From the NCBI RefSeq assembly GCF_000422845.1, contig NZ_AUGV01000022.1, positions 1 to 62,857 of the forward strand: a stretch of DNA of 62,857 bases. Reading direction: 5' to 3'. Positions 17,371-26,694 of this stretch are shown piece after piece. This stretch comes from Oceanobacter kriegii DSM 6294. Its GTDB lineage: Bacteria; Pseudomonadota; Gammaproteobacteria; Pseudomonadales; Oceanobacteraceae. The first letter of the stretch is position 1; each line of letters opens with the position of its first letter. A program made the position numbers and the translations under genes. The notes under the pieces were generated by a model. It did no database searches and was not told where the DNA came from. It saw nothing but the letters and a program-made list of their open reading frames with translations.

Positions 17371-18585
17371 TTAACCGGACTTCTTGGGGTCCCAGCGCAC
17401 TGGCTGGTGGCCTTTGAGAAAATCGATGCCGCCCAGTGCGGTACCGATGTTGCCCACGGCAAAGTAAAAACAGACCGACAAGAGTTTGTTTAGCGGCCCC
17501 AGTGAGGGCACGCGGTCGGCCGCCAGCCACTGCACCAGTGCAGCGCCATAAATGCCCAGCTGTGGCAGTAGCAACAGCAGCATCCAGCTACATTGGGCAA
17601 TCAACGCCAGACTACTTAGCAGCAAAATTACCAAAAACCAGGGCAACATACGGCGCATCACCTTGTTGATGAACAGGCCGACGGCAATTTGCCAGCTTGT
17701 GCAGGCTGGGTTGAGTACCCGGCGGTTCAGCCATATACCGCGCAGGGAGCGATTCACAATTCGGCGGCGGCGTGATACTTCATGGGATGACCCCCGGGAA
17801 GGTGTTTTGATCCAGGCTTTGGCGGTAGGCTCAAAGCGGAACACATAGCCTTGCGCCAAAATTGTCAGGCAGGTGTAGAGATCATCGGTAACCGCAGCCG
17901 CAACCCCTTGAAACAGTGACCGACGAATGGCGTATATCTTGCCATCGTTAGACGTCACACTGCCCAACCGGGATTCGAGAATCTTCAACTTGCTGTCGGC
18001 ATCAATATAGGTCGACTGAGCGGATTGCAGCTGCGCCGTCCCTGCACCACTTGATGCCGCACCGGCGTGACCGGACTCACCGATTAATCGTTGGCCGCCA
18101 ACCCCGCCCACCTTTTCATCGCTAAAGTGCTTGGCCAGCTGTCTGGCGGCACCCGGCTCCAACATGGCATCTGCATCGGTGAACAATACGATATCGCCCT
18201 TGCAGTGTGGCATGCCGGTGTTCAGCGCTTCGTGCTTGCCAAGGTGTGCGGGCAGCGCCATGGCTGTCAGGGCTGGATGTTCGATGGCGTTCAGAATCTC
18301 CATGGTACGGTCATCCGAACCATCGGAAACTACCACGACGTCCAGCTTGTCGGCCGGGTAATCCAGTGCCAGAGCGTTGTCGACTTTTTGCTGGATCAGG
18401 TGTTCACCATTGCGCACAGCAACCAGAACAGACAGCGATGGCAGCTGTTCATCGTCAAGCGGAGCCGGTATCGGGTTAGCGGCGTCGGGGTGTTGTTTCC
18501 GGTACAGCCAAAGAAATGCCGGGTAACCGACAAACAATGCCGCAATGGCGAATATGGATAACAGCAGCAGCCCCCAGGCGATCAT
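17371..18585 (-). CDS. Membrane-bound family 2 glycosyltransferase
   Basis: This 404-aa protein has an N-terminal helix (MIAWGLLLLSIFAIAALFVG). A processive-type GT2 domain follows: LSVLVAVRNGEH, VVVSDGSDDRT and the metal-binding LFTDADAMLE (about 133-142). GVAAAVTDDLYTCLTIL and RRRRIVNRSLRGIW precede several C-terminal membrane helices. This layout resembles hyaluronan/cellulose-synthase-like transferases. It is encoded opposite to the EPS operon and so is separately transcribed. It probably adds to, or builds, a second glycan. Confidence 0.88.
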   Translation of the reverse strand: MIAWGLLLLSIFAIAALFVGYPAFLWLYRKQHPDAANPIPAPLDDEQLPSLSVLVAVRNGEHLIQQKVDNALALDYPADKLDVVVVSDGSDDRTMEILNAIEHPALTAMALPAHLGKHEALNTGMPHCKGDIVLFTDADAMLEPGAARQLAKHFSDEKVGGVGGQRLIGESGHAGAASSGAGTAQLQSAQSTYIDADSKLKILESRLGSVTSNDGKIYAIRRSLFQGVAAAVTDDLYTCLTILAQGYVFRFEPTAKAWIKTPSRGSSHEVSRRRRIVNRSLRGIWLNRRVLNPACTSWQIAVGLFINKVMRRMLPWFLVILLLSSLALIAQCSWMLLLLLPQLGIYGAALVQWLAADRVPSLGPLNKLLSVCFYFAVGNIGTALGGIDFLKGHQPVRWDPKKSG

Positions 18586-18722
18586 CGATTGTTCCTTTTT
18601 GGCAGTGGTTGGGTGTCCCTTGTCGCTGGACCTTGCAGCCTCATTCTATGGCCGGTAGGCAGCAGGTCAACGGCTGGTTTTGATATAGTAACGGCTTTTG
18701 ATCTTCGAGCACGGACACAGGC

Positions 18723-19400
18723 ATGTCGAAAGCAGGCGAACTTCATCCATCCTGGCAAGCGGTTATTGGCCAGGAACTGGAACAACCCTACATGCAGGCG
18801 CTGAAAGCGTTCCTGACTGAGGAAAAATCCCAACAGAAGGTGATCTTCCCGCCAGGTCATTTGATCTTTAACGCGTTTAACCACACACCATTTGATCAAA
18901 CCCGGGTTGTGATCATTGGTCAGGACCCATACCACGGCCCAGGTCAGGCGATGGGGCTGAGCTTTTCTGTCCCACAAGGGGTACGGGTACCGCCGTCGCT
19001 GGTGAATATTTTTAAGGAAATTGAATCTGACCTAGGCATTGCCATGTCTGGAAGTGGCGATTTAACCCCTTGGGCAGAGCAGGGCGTCTTGCTGTTGAAT
19101 GCCACGCTTACGGTAGAACAGGCCAAGGCTGGATCGCACCAGAAAAAGGGCTGGGAGCAGTTTACCGATGCAGCCATTCGGGCACTGAATGAACAGCGCA
19201 GTGGCCTGGTGTTTGTGTTGTGGGGCAGCTACGCCCAGAAGAAAGGCGCTTTCATCGATCAGAATCGTCATCTGGTGCTGAAATCGGTGCATCCGTCGCC
19301 ATTGTCTGCCCACCGTGGTTTCTTTGGTCTGCGACAGTTTTCGACCATCAACCAGTATCTACAGCAGCAGGGCCAGCAGCCGATTGACTGGTCCTTGTAG
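18723..19400 (+). CDS. ung: Uracil-DNA glycosylase, family 1
   Basis: This 225-aa protein carries the water-activating motif [17 protein letters not shown] (about 66-82), with the catalytic Asp in GQDPYHG. The DNA-intercalation motif [13 protein letters not shown] (about 191-203) holds the conserved His. The enzyme removes uracil from DNA at the start of base-excision repair in the cytoplasm. Length and order fit the E. coli type. It stands alone between the EPS locus and a cytochrome gene. Confidence 0.97.
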   Translation: MSKAGELHPSWQAVIGQELEQPYMQALKAFLTEEKSQQKVIFPPGHLIFNAFNHTPFDQTRVVIIGQDPYHGPGQAMGLSFSVPQGVRVPPSLVNIFKEIESDLGIAMSGSGDLTPWAEQGVLLLNATLTVEQAKAGSHQKKGWEQFTDAAIRALNEQRSGLVFVLWGSYAQKKGAFIDQNRHLVLKSVHPSPLSAHRGFFGLRQFSTINQYLQQQGQQPIDWSL

Positions 19401-19647
19401 GACTGCCCGAAGCTCGTCCCTAAACAAGATCCAACACACTGCTTAAAAGTGCGCTGCCGACAAGTGTAATCGGCAGCGGTATTGATCTGAAACGGGGCTG
19501 CGTTGAGCAGCCTTGACCAGCCTCATAAACACCCCTTAAACAGTACTCAAGTACAGCAGAACGGCCTTGAAAGGCAGACTTAGACTGGGTTCACCAAGTG
19601 ATTTTCAAGCGGATTAATCTGATCCGACATTGATGAGGAGTGTTCCC

Positions 19648-20049
19648 ATGAAAGCTATGTTTACTGTTGCATCATCGCCCTTGTTTGCCAGTCTGATCGC
19701 GGCTTCTGCGCTGCTGGTTGGCGCAACCTTCAGCCACGCCGATGCCATGCTGTCGGCACAGGGGAAGGTACTGTTCGCACACAATTGTCACGCTTGCCAT
19801 TCCGAAGACTCAGCTCGCAATACCTTTGGCCCGAGTCTGTCTGGTGTGGTCGGGCGTAAGGCGGCTAGCGTGCCCCGGTTTGCCTACTCGGATGCCATGA
19901 AAGCATCGGGTCTGGTTTGGAGCGAAGACAATCTGCGGATGTGGATTGCCGACAACGTCAAGTTGGTACCGGGTACTCGCATGCGCCATGTGGCCATCTC
20001 GGACAAGGCTGAACAGGATTACATTCTGGCGTACCTGAAGACCTTGTAA
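19648..20049 (+). CDS. Periplasmic class I cytochrome c
   Basis: This 133-aa protein has a Sec signal peptide (about 1-32, ending FSHADA). One haem site, CHACH, lies near residues 49-53, and a distal Met ligand probably sits in GTRM near the C-terminus. The short size and GPSLSGVVGRKA segment fit small soluble mitochondrial-like cytochromes c that shuttle electrons. I chose ATG at 19648 because GAGGAG lies 7 nt upstream. Upstream TTG/ATG codons in frame (19630/19633) overlap that ribosome-binding site and are unlikely. Confidence 0.92.
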   Translation: MKAMFTVASSPLFASLIAASALLVGATFSHADAMLSAQGKVLFAHNCHACHSEDSARNTFGPSLSGVVGRKAASVPRFAYSDAMKASGLVWSEDNLRMWIADNVKLVPGTRMRHVAISDKAEQDYILAYLKTL

Positions 20050-20373
20050 ATCGTGCCGACGGCCGTGAAGAAGTACGCACGGCTCTGGTGTTTGATAGCT
20101 GCTTGCGAGGCTCAGCCCTCGCGGGCAGGTAGCTGTTTTAGTGCCTGTGGCTCTTCAGCAGCCGACTTCCCTCATGAACAAGGGTTCCGCATTCAAGGCT
20201 GCCCATCCAGCAATCAGGCTCAATCCGTGTGTTGCCGCGGATAACCCCAGCTTAAATGGAACCCAGACCGATAGTCCCAGTCGCATAGAGTACCAACAGG
20301 ATGGGGAATTCTGCGGCTCACGGGCTGAGAATCTCCTGTCTTTTCTGTTCAAGAATCAAGAGAGGTAACCGAT
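20050..20373. other. Intergenic interval, no gene recognised
   Basis: The 324 bp between the cytochrome and the membrane protein contain only short open frames on both strands, none with a good start or a family I recognise. The only clear signal is AGAGG near 20361, which serves the next gene. Confidence 0.5.
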
Positions 20374-20877
20374 TTGTCTGGTTCTGATTCCGATCACGGA
20401 GCAAAGGAACGCTCGCCGCTGGTGCATTACCGTATTGGTGTGGCGCTGCTGTTTTCGGGCATTTTTCATTTAATATCCCTGCTGCTGGTATTTCTGGCGT
20501 TCTACGATTTCTTTACTGGCCTGGGCGCGCCTGAACTCGATATGGTCACTCACGTGATCAAGTCGATTAACAATCTGGTAATTGCATTGGCCATGTATGA
20601 ATTGGGCATTGGGGTTGGCAAGGAGTACACCGCCGATGAGCGTGGTGAGAATATCTTTGTGAGTCTGCGGCGTACCATTTCGCGCTTTGTCGGCACGGTA
20701 TGTATTGCGCTGGTGCTGGAAGCGCTGATCATGATCATCAAGTACAGCCAGCTGGAGTTGGCAGGTAACCTGTTTTACCCGGTGGCTATTTTGGGGGCGT
20801 GTGCCTTGCTGCTGTGTTCGCTGGGGGTGTTCCTGTCGCTGACACACAAGCTGTGTGGCCCATCAGAGTCTGACTGA
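20374..20877 (+). CDS. Four-helix membrane protein of unknown function
   Basis: This 167-aa protein starts at TTG, with AGAGG 8 nt upstream. Four hydrophobic helices are visible, near residues 20-45, 60-80, 103-125 and 133-157. They are joined by short loops, with a charged loop KEYTADERGENIF between the second and third. The pattern (two helices, charged loop, two helices) recalls small uncharacterised inner-membrane proteins (YqhA/UPF0114-like in general layout), but I cannot assign a family with confidence. Neighbours give no functional hint. Confidence 0.7.
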   Translation: MSGSDSDHGAKERSPLVHYRIGVALLFSGIFHLISLLLVFLAFYDFFTGLGAPELDMVTHVIKSINNLVIALAMYELGIGVGKEYTADERGENIFVSLRRTISRFVGTVCIALVLEALIMIIKYSQLELAGNLFYPVAILGACALLLCSLGVFLSLTHKLCGPSESD

Positions 20878-20902
20878 CACAGTCTGAAAAGCCATATCTT
20901 TT

Positions 20903-20930
20903 GCAGGCCTCGTCCTGAGGCCTGTTACTA
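20903..20930. terminator. Hairpin between convergent genes
   Basis: CAGGCCTC and GAGGCCTG form a stem around GTCCT between two converging genes. The T run is poor on both sides, so it is only a probable terminator. Confidence 0.5.
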
Positions 20931-20975
20931 CTTCACCAGCGCACAGACACAGAGCGCCGATTACAACAGCGCAAG

Positions 20976-21374
20976 TCAGAATGCGCTGGATGCTTTCTTC
21001 TCAATCAACTCAATCTTGTAGCCATCCGGGTCTTCCACAAAGGCAATGATGGTGCTGCCGCCTTTGACGGGGCCGGCGTCACGACTGACTTTGCCACCGG
21101 CATTACGAATGCGCTCGCAGGCGGCTGCGGCATCGTCTACTTCCAATGCAATGTGGCCATAGGCGTTGCCAAGGTCGTATTCGGACTGGCCCCAGTTATA
21201 GGTCAGCTCGATCACGGCACCTTCGCTTTCTGGCTGATAGCCCACAAACGCGAGGGTGTATTGGTATTCTTCGTTATCGTGCTGACGCAGAACCTGCATA
21301 CCCATGATGTTGGTGTAAAAATCGATGGAGCGTTGCAGGTCGCCAACGCGCAGCATGGTGTGGAGCATTCTCAT
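20976..21374 (-). CDS. gloA: Lactoylglutathione lyase (glyoxalase I)
   Basis: This 132-aa VOC-fold protein starts [16 protein letters not shown]. The metal ligands of proteobacterial glyoxalase I are visible: His5, the Glu in VIELTYNWG, the His in YGHIALEV and the Glu in YKIELIE. The enzyme isomerises the methylglyoxal-glutathione hemithioacetal to S-lactoylglutathione. I chose ATG at 21374, preceded by AGGATC, which gives the family's normal N-terminus. A frame extending 30 codons upstream lacks homology. It is probably co-transcribed with nth. Confidence 0.95.
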   Translation of the reverse strand: MRMLHTMLRVGDLQRSIDFYTNIMGMQVLRQHDNEEYQYTLAFVGYQPESEGAVIELTYNWGQSEYDLGNAYGHIALEVDDAAAACERIRNAGGKVSRDAGPVKGGSTIIAFVEDPDGYKIELIEKKASSAF

Positions 21375-21423
21375 ATTCGGTGATCCTGTATCAAGCGGGT
21401 GGGTCGGATCTGGCGGTTGCGGC

Positions 21424-22059
21424 TCAGTCCGACGTCTTCTGTTTGAACTCGCACAAATCTTCAATCAGGCAAGCGCCACACTTGGGTTTGCGGGCCACGC
21501 AGGTATAGCGGCCGTGCAAAATCAGCCAGTGGTGAGCGTCCAGCCGAAATTCTTTTGGCACCAGTCGCAAGAGCCGTTGTTCTACTTCGTCGACATCCTT
21601 GCCCGGTGCAATGCGAGTTCTGTTCGACACTCTAAAGATATGTGTATCGACCGCAATCGTTGGCTGGCCGAACGCAGTGTTCAGCACCACGTTGGCAGTT
21701 TTACGGCCAACGCCGGGAAGGGCGACCAGCTCGTCGCGGGTTTGCGGCACTTCGCTGTTGTGCTGTTGGATCAGTATCTCGCACAGCTTGATGACGTTCT
21801 TGGCCTTGCTGTTAAACAAGCCAATGGTCTTGATGTATTCCTTCACGCCTTCTTCCCCAAGGGCCAGTAAGCTCTCGGGGGTGTTGGCTACAGGATACAG
21901 TTTGCGGGTGGCCTTGTTGACCGAGACATCGGTGGCCTGTGCCGATAGCAGTACGGCGATCAGTAATTCGAAAGGCGTGCTGTATTCAAGCTCGGTTTCC
22001 GGGTGCGGGTTGGCGTCGCGCAGGCGCGAGAAAATTTCGATGCGTTTTTCTTTATTCAT
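21424..22059 (-). CDS. nth: Endonuclease III
   Basis: This 211-aa protein has all the landmarks of Nth: [12 protein letters not shown] near the N-terminus, the helix-hairpin-helix [14 protein letters not shown] (about 113-126) with the catalytic Lys, and [11 protein letters not shown] with the catalytic Asp. A C-terminal [4Fe-4S] motif C-x6-C-x2-C-x5-C ([17 protein letters not shown]) follows. It is a bifunctional DNA glycosylase/AP lyase acting on oxidised pyrimidines. Confidence 0.97.
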   Translation of the reverse strand: MNKEKRIEIFSRLRDANPHPETELEYSTPFELLIAVLLSAQATDVSVNKATRKLYPVANTPESLLALGEEGVKEYIKTIGLFNSKAKNVIKLCEILIQQHNSEVPQTRDELVALPGVGRKTANVVLNTAFGQPTIAVDTHIFRVSNRTRIAPGKDVDEVEQRLLRLVPKEFRLDAHHWLILHGRYTCVARKPKCGACLIEDLCEFKQKTSD

Positions 22060-22225
22060 GGATCACGGTTGCAGTTGTGTGCAGTCGCACGAGTATAAAG
22101 AATGGGCAATTTATGCCCAATAGTTTGATTGGATTGAAAACCCGGCCGTGTCTATTGATCATGACGGTAAGTGGGTACTAGCTTTGATTCAAACCGCGTT
22201 GGATTTGAACAGGAGGTTCATTGAC

Positions 22226-22699
22226 ATGATGTCAGCTGGCTCTTTTTACAAAGATGGTCAGGGTGCGGAGCTGTTGGCTCGATTGAGTGTCGCGGCCAAT
22301 GACCAGCACGAGTGGGAGGCTTTGCTGTCGTCACTGTTGCGGTTTGTGCGTCGCAGCTTCAGCATGGAAGTGGCGTTTATTTCCGAGTTTCAGAATGGTC
22401 GCCGGTATTTCCGTCATATCAATGCCGACGAATTGTTTTGCCCGATTGAGGTCGACGGCTCCGACCCGCTCGACGACAGTTACTGCAAACGCATCGTCAA
22501 CAAGGAGCTGCCGGGGCTGATTATTGATGCCTGCCAACTGCCATTGGCGCTGGAAATTCCGGCGACCCGATCGCTTCCCATTGGTACTCACCTGAGTGTT
22601 CCCATCGTCCTGAACGACGGCAGTATTTACGGGACCTTTTGTTGCTTCAGCCGCGATGTGGTGCTGGACATAGGTCACCGTGACCTTGAATTCATGTAA
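22226..22699 (+). pseudogene. GAF-domain part of a GAF-EAL protein, cut by an in-frame stop
   Basis: The reading starts at ATG 22226, with AGGAGG 9 nt upstream, and gives 157 residues forming a GAF sensor domain (e.g. MEVAFISEFQNGRRYFRHI and HLSVPIVLNDGSIYGTFCCF). Translation stops at TAA (22697-22699), inside what should be the last GAF helix (RDLEFM-stop-LMAALVGRF). The frame continues unbroken into the EAL part at 22703. A single C-to-T change from CAA (Gln) would explain the stop. A longer GTG start at 22148 is possible but has no ribosome-binding site. Confidence 0.75.
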
Positions 22700-22702
22700 T
22701 TG

Positions 22703-23566
22703 ATGGCTGCGCTGGTTGGACGGTTTATCTCTGCCGATGTGCTGTACGCTCGCCAGCGTCAGAGCATGATTCAACGGCTGCGGCAGTTTATGGAATCCCG
22801 GGCGATTGAGATCGCCTTGCAGCCGGTCTTCACGTTGCAGCAAGGTGATGATCAGATTCGAATGCAACCTTATGCCCAAGAGGCGCTGGCGCGTTTCCGT
22901 TGTCCACAACAAGGTGGCTTGGAGGAAGAATGCCGGGACGGCTGGCTGGACGATGTTGAATCGGTCTTTCACGACGCTACTGAAGTCGGCCTGGCGGTAC
23001 CGCTGGAGCTGAAATGTCTGAAGCTGGCGTTGGCCCGTTTGCCGCTGCTGGCAGAGGGCGAACTGCTGTCGGTCAACCTCTCTGCTGCGGTACTGTGCAG
23101 CAAGGAGTGCAGCGAGTTTCTGTTGCGGCAGTCCCTTGATCGGCTGGTGATTGAAATTACCGAGCGCGAGGCGGTGGCGCTCTACAGCGATTTGGTGTTT
23201 GTGTTGGACCGGTTGCGTGCGGCAGGTGCCCGCGTAGCTGTTGATGACGCTGGCGCAGGATACGCTTCAATGAAACACGTACTGGTTCTGAAACCCGACT
23301 GGATCAAGCTCGACCGCAGTTTGGTCGCGTCCATTCATCTGGACCATGAGCAACAGGCGATGGTGCGTTCGCTGGTGGGGTATGCAGCCGAAGTGGGCTC
23401 ACTGGTGATTGCAGAAGGTTTGGAATCCAGTGACGAACTGCGCTGTGTCTACGATCTTGGGGTGCGTTATGGTCAGGGCTACCTGCTACAAAAACCGCGC
23501 CTGAGCCCACTAAGCGACGATAAAACAGCACAAAAACCAACCACAGATGGCGGAAAATCGTCATAA
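22703..23566 (+). CDS. EAL-domain c-di-GMP phosphodiesterase (separated C-terminal part)
   Basis: This frame is in phase with the GAF part just upstream and would give about 287 residues from ATG 22703. The EAL catalytic set is present: EALARF, LSVNLSAA (Asn), LVIEITERE (Glu), AVDDAGAGYASM (Asp-Asp), WIKLDRSL (Lys) and VIAEGLES (Glu). The domain therefore looks able to hydrolyse c-di-GMP. Whether it is made depends on reinitiation at the ATGTAATTGATG junction, or on the stop being an error. Its place directly before fliC suggests a role in the motile/sessile switch. Confidence 0.78.
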   Translation: MAALVGRFISADVLYARQRQSMIQRLRQFMESRAIEIALQPVFTLQQGDDQIRMQPYAQEALARFRCPQQGGLEEECRDGWLDDVESVFHDATEVGLAVPLELKCLKLALARLPLLAEGELLSVNLSAAVLCSKECSEFLLRQSLDRLVIEITEREAVALYSDLVFVLDRLRAAGARVAVDDAGAGYASMKHVLVLKPDWIKLDRSLVASIHLDHEQQAMVRSLVGYAAEVGSLVIAEGLESSDELRCVYDLGVRYGQGYLLQKPRLSPLSDDKTAQKPTTDGGKSS

Positions 23567-23599
23567 ACGGCGGGACCCAATAAATCGCAAAAAAAATTC

Positions 23600-23626
23600 T
23601 AAAGTCCCCAAAAAGGGTGCCGTTAA
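23600..23626 (+). promoter_or_regulatory. Sigma-28 (FliA) promoter of fliC
   Basis: TAAA (23600-23603), exactly 15 bases, then GCCGTTAA (23619-23626) matches the flagellar sigma-28 consensus TAAA-N15-GCCGATAA with one mismatch. It lies about 80 bp upstream of the flagellin start codon, a normal distance. Confidence 0.88.
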
Positions 23627-23703
23627 CCCCTATGACAATGTCAGGCGGAGCACTGCCCATTACCGAGGTGGTGGTTGCTCCAGATTCTCATAGGAGATTA
23701 ACC

Positions 23704-26139
23704 ATGCCACAAGTAATTAATACCAACATCGCATCTCTGAATGCTCAGCGTAATCTGAACACTTCACAGTCTGCGAACCAAACGGCAATGGAGCGTTTGT
23801 CTTCCGGCCTGCGCATTAACAGTGCAGCGGACGACGCGGCTGGTCTGGCCATTTCTACTCGCTTCACTTCCCAAATTAACGGTCTGACCGTTGCTACCCG
23901 AAATGCCAACGATGGTATTTCCCTGGTGCAAACGGCAGAAGGTGCTCTGAGCTCCATTAACGAAAACCTGCAGCGTATTCGTGAACTGGCGGTTCAGTCT
24001 TCCAACGCCACCAACTCCGATGTTGACCGCGAAGCCCTGCAGGCTGAGGTTGACCAGCTGGTGTCTGAAATCAGCCGTACCGCAGAAGACACCGACTTCA
24101 ACGGCAGTACCCTGCTGGACGGTTCTTTCTCTGCCACCTTCCAGGTGGGTGCTAACGCGGGCCAGACCGTAGACGTGTCTATCTCTGAGCTGACCGCTGA
24201 CAAGATGGGTTCTTCCGACCAGTCTGGTGTGTCTGCACAGGGGGTAGGCTCCGCACTGGAAAATGGTGACCTCAACATCAATGGTGTTGCCATTCAGGCA
24301 TCCATTGCCAACGACGATGACCTCTCTTTCACCGATAAGGAAATGAGCGGTATCTCGAAAGCAGCAGCCATCAACGCATCTACTGCTGAAACCGGTGTGA
24401 CTGCAACCGTTGACGAAAACGTGATGCTGGGTTCCACCATGGACGAAGCAACCACCGCAGCGGCTGCGATTACCATTGACCTCAACGGTGTTGAGATCAG
24501 CCTGGAAGGTACGGCCAACTCCACCGAAGCGGAAAAATCCGGTACTCGTGGTTCTGTGGTGGCGGCGATCAACGCCAAGTCCGAACAGACCGGTGTAACG
24601 GCATCTGACGGCGGTGAGGCGGGCGGCGTTGTGCTGACTGCGTCCGACGGTCGTAACATTACCCTGACCAGTGCCGCCAACGACCTGAGTGCTTATGGTC
24701 TGGCCGATAGCGATACCGCTGCAGGTAATACCGATACCTCTTACGCTGGTTTCACTCTGACCGCAGAGAATGCCAACACCGATATTGTGATCACGGGTGG
24801 CAATGATACCGGCAACGGCAATATTGAAAACTCTGGTCTGCAGGCGGGTACCTACAGCGCTCAGACGGCTTATACCTCAACCACCGAGCAATCCGTAGGC
24901 GCAGCCAATGATGACGGTTTGGTCGGTAGCGCTGCTGCTGCCGCTGCTGATATCACGACCATCGGTAACGAGTATGGACTGACTATTGCGAACGCTGCGG
25001 GTGCTACGGCGGCGGATTTCAACACCGCATTGGCTGACGCCGGTTTTGGCGACATTACTGTGGGCGGTACCAACGTTGAAGACATTCGAGTTGCTGTTGC
25101 CTCGGCCGCAGCCTCCGAAAAAGCCCTCGACGATGGTGACCTGGTGCTCAATGGTGTTGCCATCCAGGCATCCAGCTCACTGGATGACACGGCTTCGGAT
25201 ACCACGGCTGGCTCTTCAGATTCCTCGGCTTCTGGTATTGCCATTGCCGCGGCGATCAATAAAGCTACGGATGACACCGGCGTATCGGCCAGTGTTAACG
25301 CGACGGAAGTATCCGGCGGTGAGTACAGTGGTGCACTGACCTTTGGTGCCACAGCGGGTGCTGTGACCATTGGTGACAGCATGACGCTGACCATCAACAA
25401 TGTCGAAGTGACCCTGACTGAAACCGGTGACTACGAAACCAACAAGGCGAACGCGATAACTGCCATTAACTCGGTCAGTGGTCAAACCGGGGTGGTTGCA
25501 GAAGACAACGGTGAAACCCTCACGCTGACAGCCTCTGATGGCCGTAACATCTCGCTGTTTGCTGACTCGGCGACGGCTTCTGAAGCGGTCACTGACGTAG
25601 GTACGTCGATTGAGAACTTCGGTCTGAGCTCAGACAGTGTGGGTCAGGATACTGGTGCCACCACCGTTGATGAGTTCAGCTACGCTGATGGTGCCAAAAC
25701 CACGTACTCTACCGTGACTCTGCAAAGCGCTAATGGCTTTGAAGTGGAATACGGCAGCAATGGCTCCAAAGGCCTGGATGACACTGGCTTCAAGGCAGGC
25801 ACTTACGGTGGTGGTGAAGACGGTCAGGCGCTGTCTGACATCGACATCACGACCTTTGAAGGCGCGCAAATGGCCATTACCGCCGTCGACAACGCCATTC
25901 AACAGGTGGCCAGCCAGCGGGCTGACCTCGGTGCGGTGCAGAACCGTCTGGAATCCACGGTGAGCAACCTGGCCATTACATCCGAAAACCTGAGTTCTGC
26001 GAACTCCCGTATTCAGGATGCGGACTTTGCAGCAGAAACCGCGGAGATGTCTCGTACTTCCGTGCTGCAGCAGGCGGGTATTTCGGTACTGGCACAGGCG
26101 AACGCCGCTGGCCAGAACGTACTGTCACTGCTGGGTTAA
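23704..26139 (+). CDS. fliC: Flagellin, enlarged
   Basis: ATG with AGGAG upstream; 811 aa, much longer than the usual 280-500. The conserved D0/D1 ends are intact: [35 protein letters not shown] at the N-terminus, and [20 protein letters not shown] through [13 protein letters not shown] at the C-terminus. The centre (about 175-690) is a hypervariable surface region of repeated modules. A GVAIQAS unit recurs near residues 196 and 485, and two flagellin-hook IN-type units recur near 252-329 and 559-622, each ending TASDGRNI(T/S)L. It builds the flagellar filament and is controlled by the sigma-28 promoter at 23600. Confidence 0.97.
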   Translation: MPQVINTNIASLNAQRNLNTSQSANQTAMERLSSGLRINSAADDAAGLAISTRFTSQINGLTVATRNANDGISLVQTAEGALSSINENLQRIRELAVQSSNATNSDVDREALQAEVDQLVSEISRTAEDTDFNGSTLLDGSFSATFQVGANAGQTVDVSISELTADKMGSSDQSGVSAQGVGSALENGDLNINGVAIQASIANDDDLSFTDKEMSGISKAAAINASTAETGVTATVDENVMLGSTMDEATTAAAAITIDLNGVEISLEGTANSTEAEKSGTRGSVVAAINAKSEQTGVTASDGGEAGGVVLTASDGRNITLTSAANDLSAYGLADSDTAAGNTDTSYAGFTLTAENANTDIVITGGNDTGNGNIENSGLQAGTYSAQTAYTSTTEQSVGAANDDGLVGSAAAAAADITTIGNEYGLTIANAAGATAADFNTALADAGFGDITVGGTNVEDIRVAVASAAASEKALDDGDLVLNGVAIQASSSLDDTASDTTAGSSDSSASGIAIAAAINKATDDTGVSASVNATEVSGGEYSGALTFGATAGAVTIGDSMTLTINNVEVTLTETGDYETNKANAITAINSVSGQTGVVAEDNGETLTLTASDGRNISLFADSATASEAVTDVGTSIENFGLSSDSVGQDTGATTVDEFSYADGAKTTYSTVTLQSANGFEVEYGSNGSKGLDDTGFKAGTYGGGEDGQALSDIDITTFEGAQMAITAVDNAIQQVASQRADLGAVQNRLESTVSNLAITSENLSSANSRIQDADFAAETAEMSRTSVLQQAGISVLAQANAAGQNVLSLLG

Positions 26140-26149
26140 TCCTCGGGTC

Positions 26150-26178
26150 GGTGACCGCAAGGTCACCTTCTTTTGAAT
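26150..26178 (+). terminator. Intrinsic terminator after fliC
   Basis: GGTGACC and GGTCACC form a perfect stem around a GCAA tetraloop. TTCTTTTGAATTTT follows, so most flagellin transcripts would end before flaG. Confidence 0.75.
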
Positions 26179-26198
26179 TTTAACCTGTGAGGTGAGCC

Positions 26199-26597
26199 AT
26201 GAATGAAATCAGTATGGATCGTCCTGAAAGACTGAGCATCAACACCCTGCAAGTTGGTGGCCAGTCCATGAAGGCAAAAAGTGCTTACCAGGAATCGTCT
26301 GTTGCTCAAATTGACAGCGGCAAGGTTTCGCCAGAGGCAGAAACCAAAGGGAATGAAATGGCCGCTGTAGAACCAGAAAAGGTTCAGGAAGCTGTAAGCC
26401 GTATTAACGAATACGTGCAGCAATCCGAACGCAGTCTTGAGTTTCGAATGGATGATACCAGTGGCCGTACGGTGATCCGGGTGTACGACAAGCAATCAGA
26501 AGAGCTGATTCGTCAAATGCCCAGTGAACTGGCACTGGAACTGGCGCAGAAATTGAATGACGAGGAACCATCGTTATTGTTCAGCGCTCAGGTGTAA
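26199..26597 (+). CDS. flaG: FlaG family flagellar protein
   Basis: This 132-aa protein has a variable N-terminus and a C-terminal FlaG signature: LEFRMDDTSGRTVIRVYD then EELIRQMPSELALELAQKL. Members affect filament length and stability, and usually sit between flagellin and fliD as here. ATG is preceded by GAGGTGAG. Confidence 0.92.
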   Translation: MNEISMDRPERLSINTLQVGGQSMKAKSAYQESSVAQIDSGKVSPEAETKGNEMAAVEPEKVQEAVSRINEYVQQSERSLEFRMDDTSGRTVIRVYDKQSEELIRQMPSELALELAQKLNDEEPSLLFSAQV

Positions 26598-26624
26598 CAA
26601 GCACACAATTTTACACTTAAGTGA

Positions 26625-26662
26625 AACCCACACTGGCCGATAACGCTGGTGTGGGTTTTTTT
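26625..26662 (+). terminator. Intrinsic terminator after flaG
   Basis: ACCCACAC (26627-26634) pairs with GTGTGGGT (26649-26656), flanked by AAA and seven T residues. Confidence 0.9.
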
Positions 26663-26694
26663 ATGGGTGCCGTTTTTCGCACCGGGAGTTCAAC

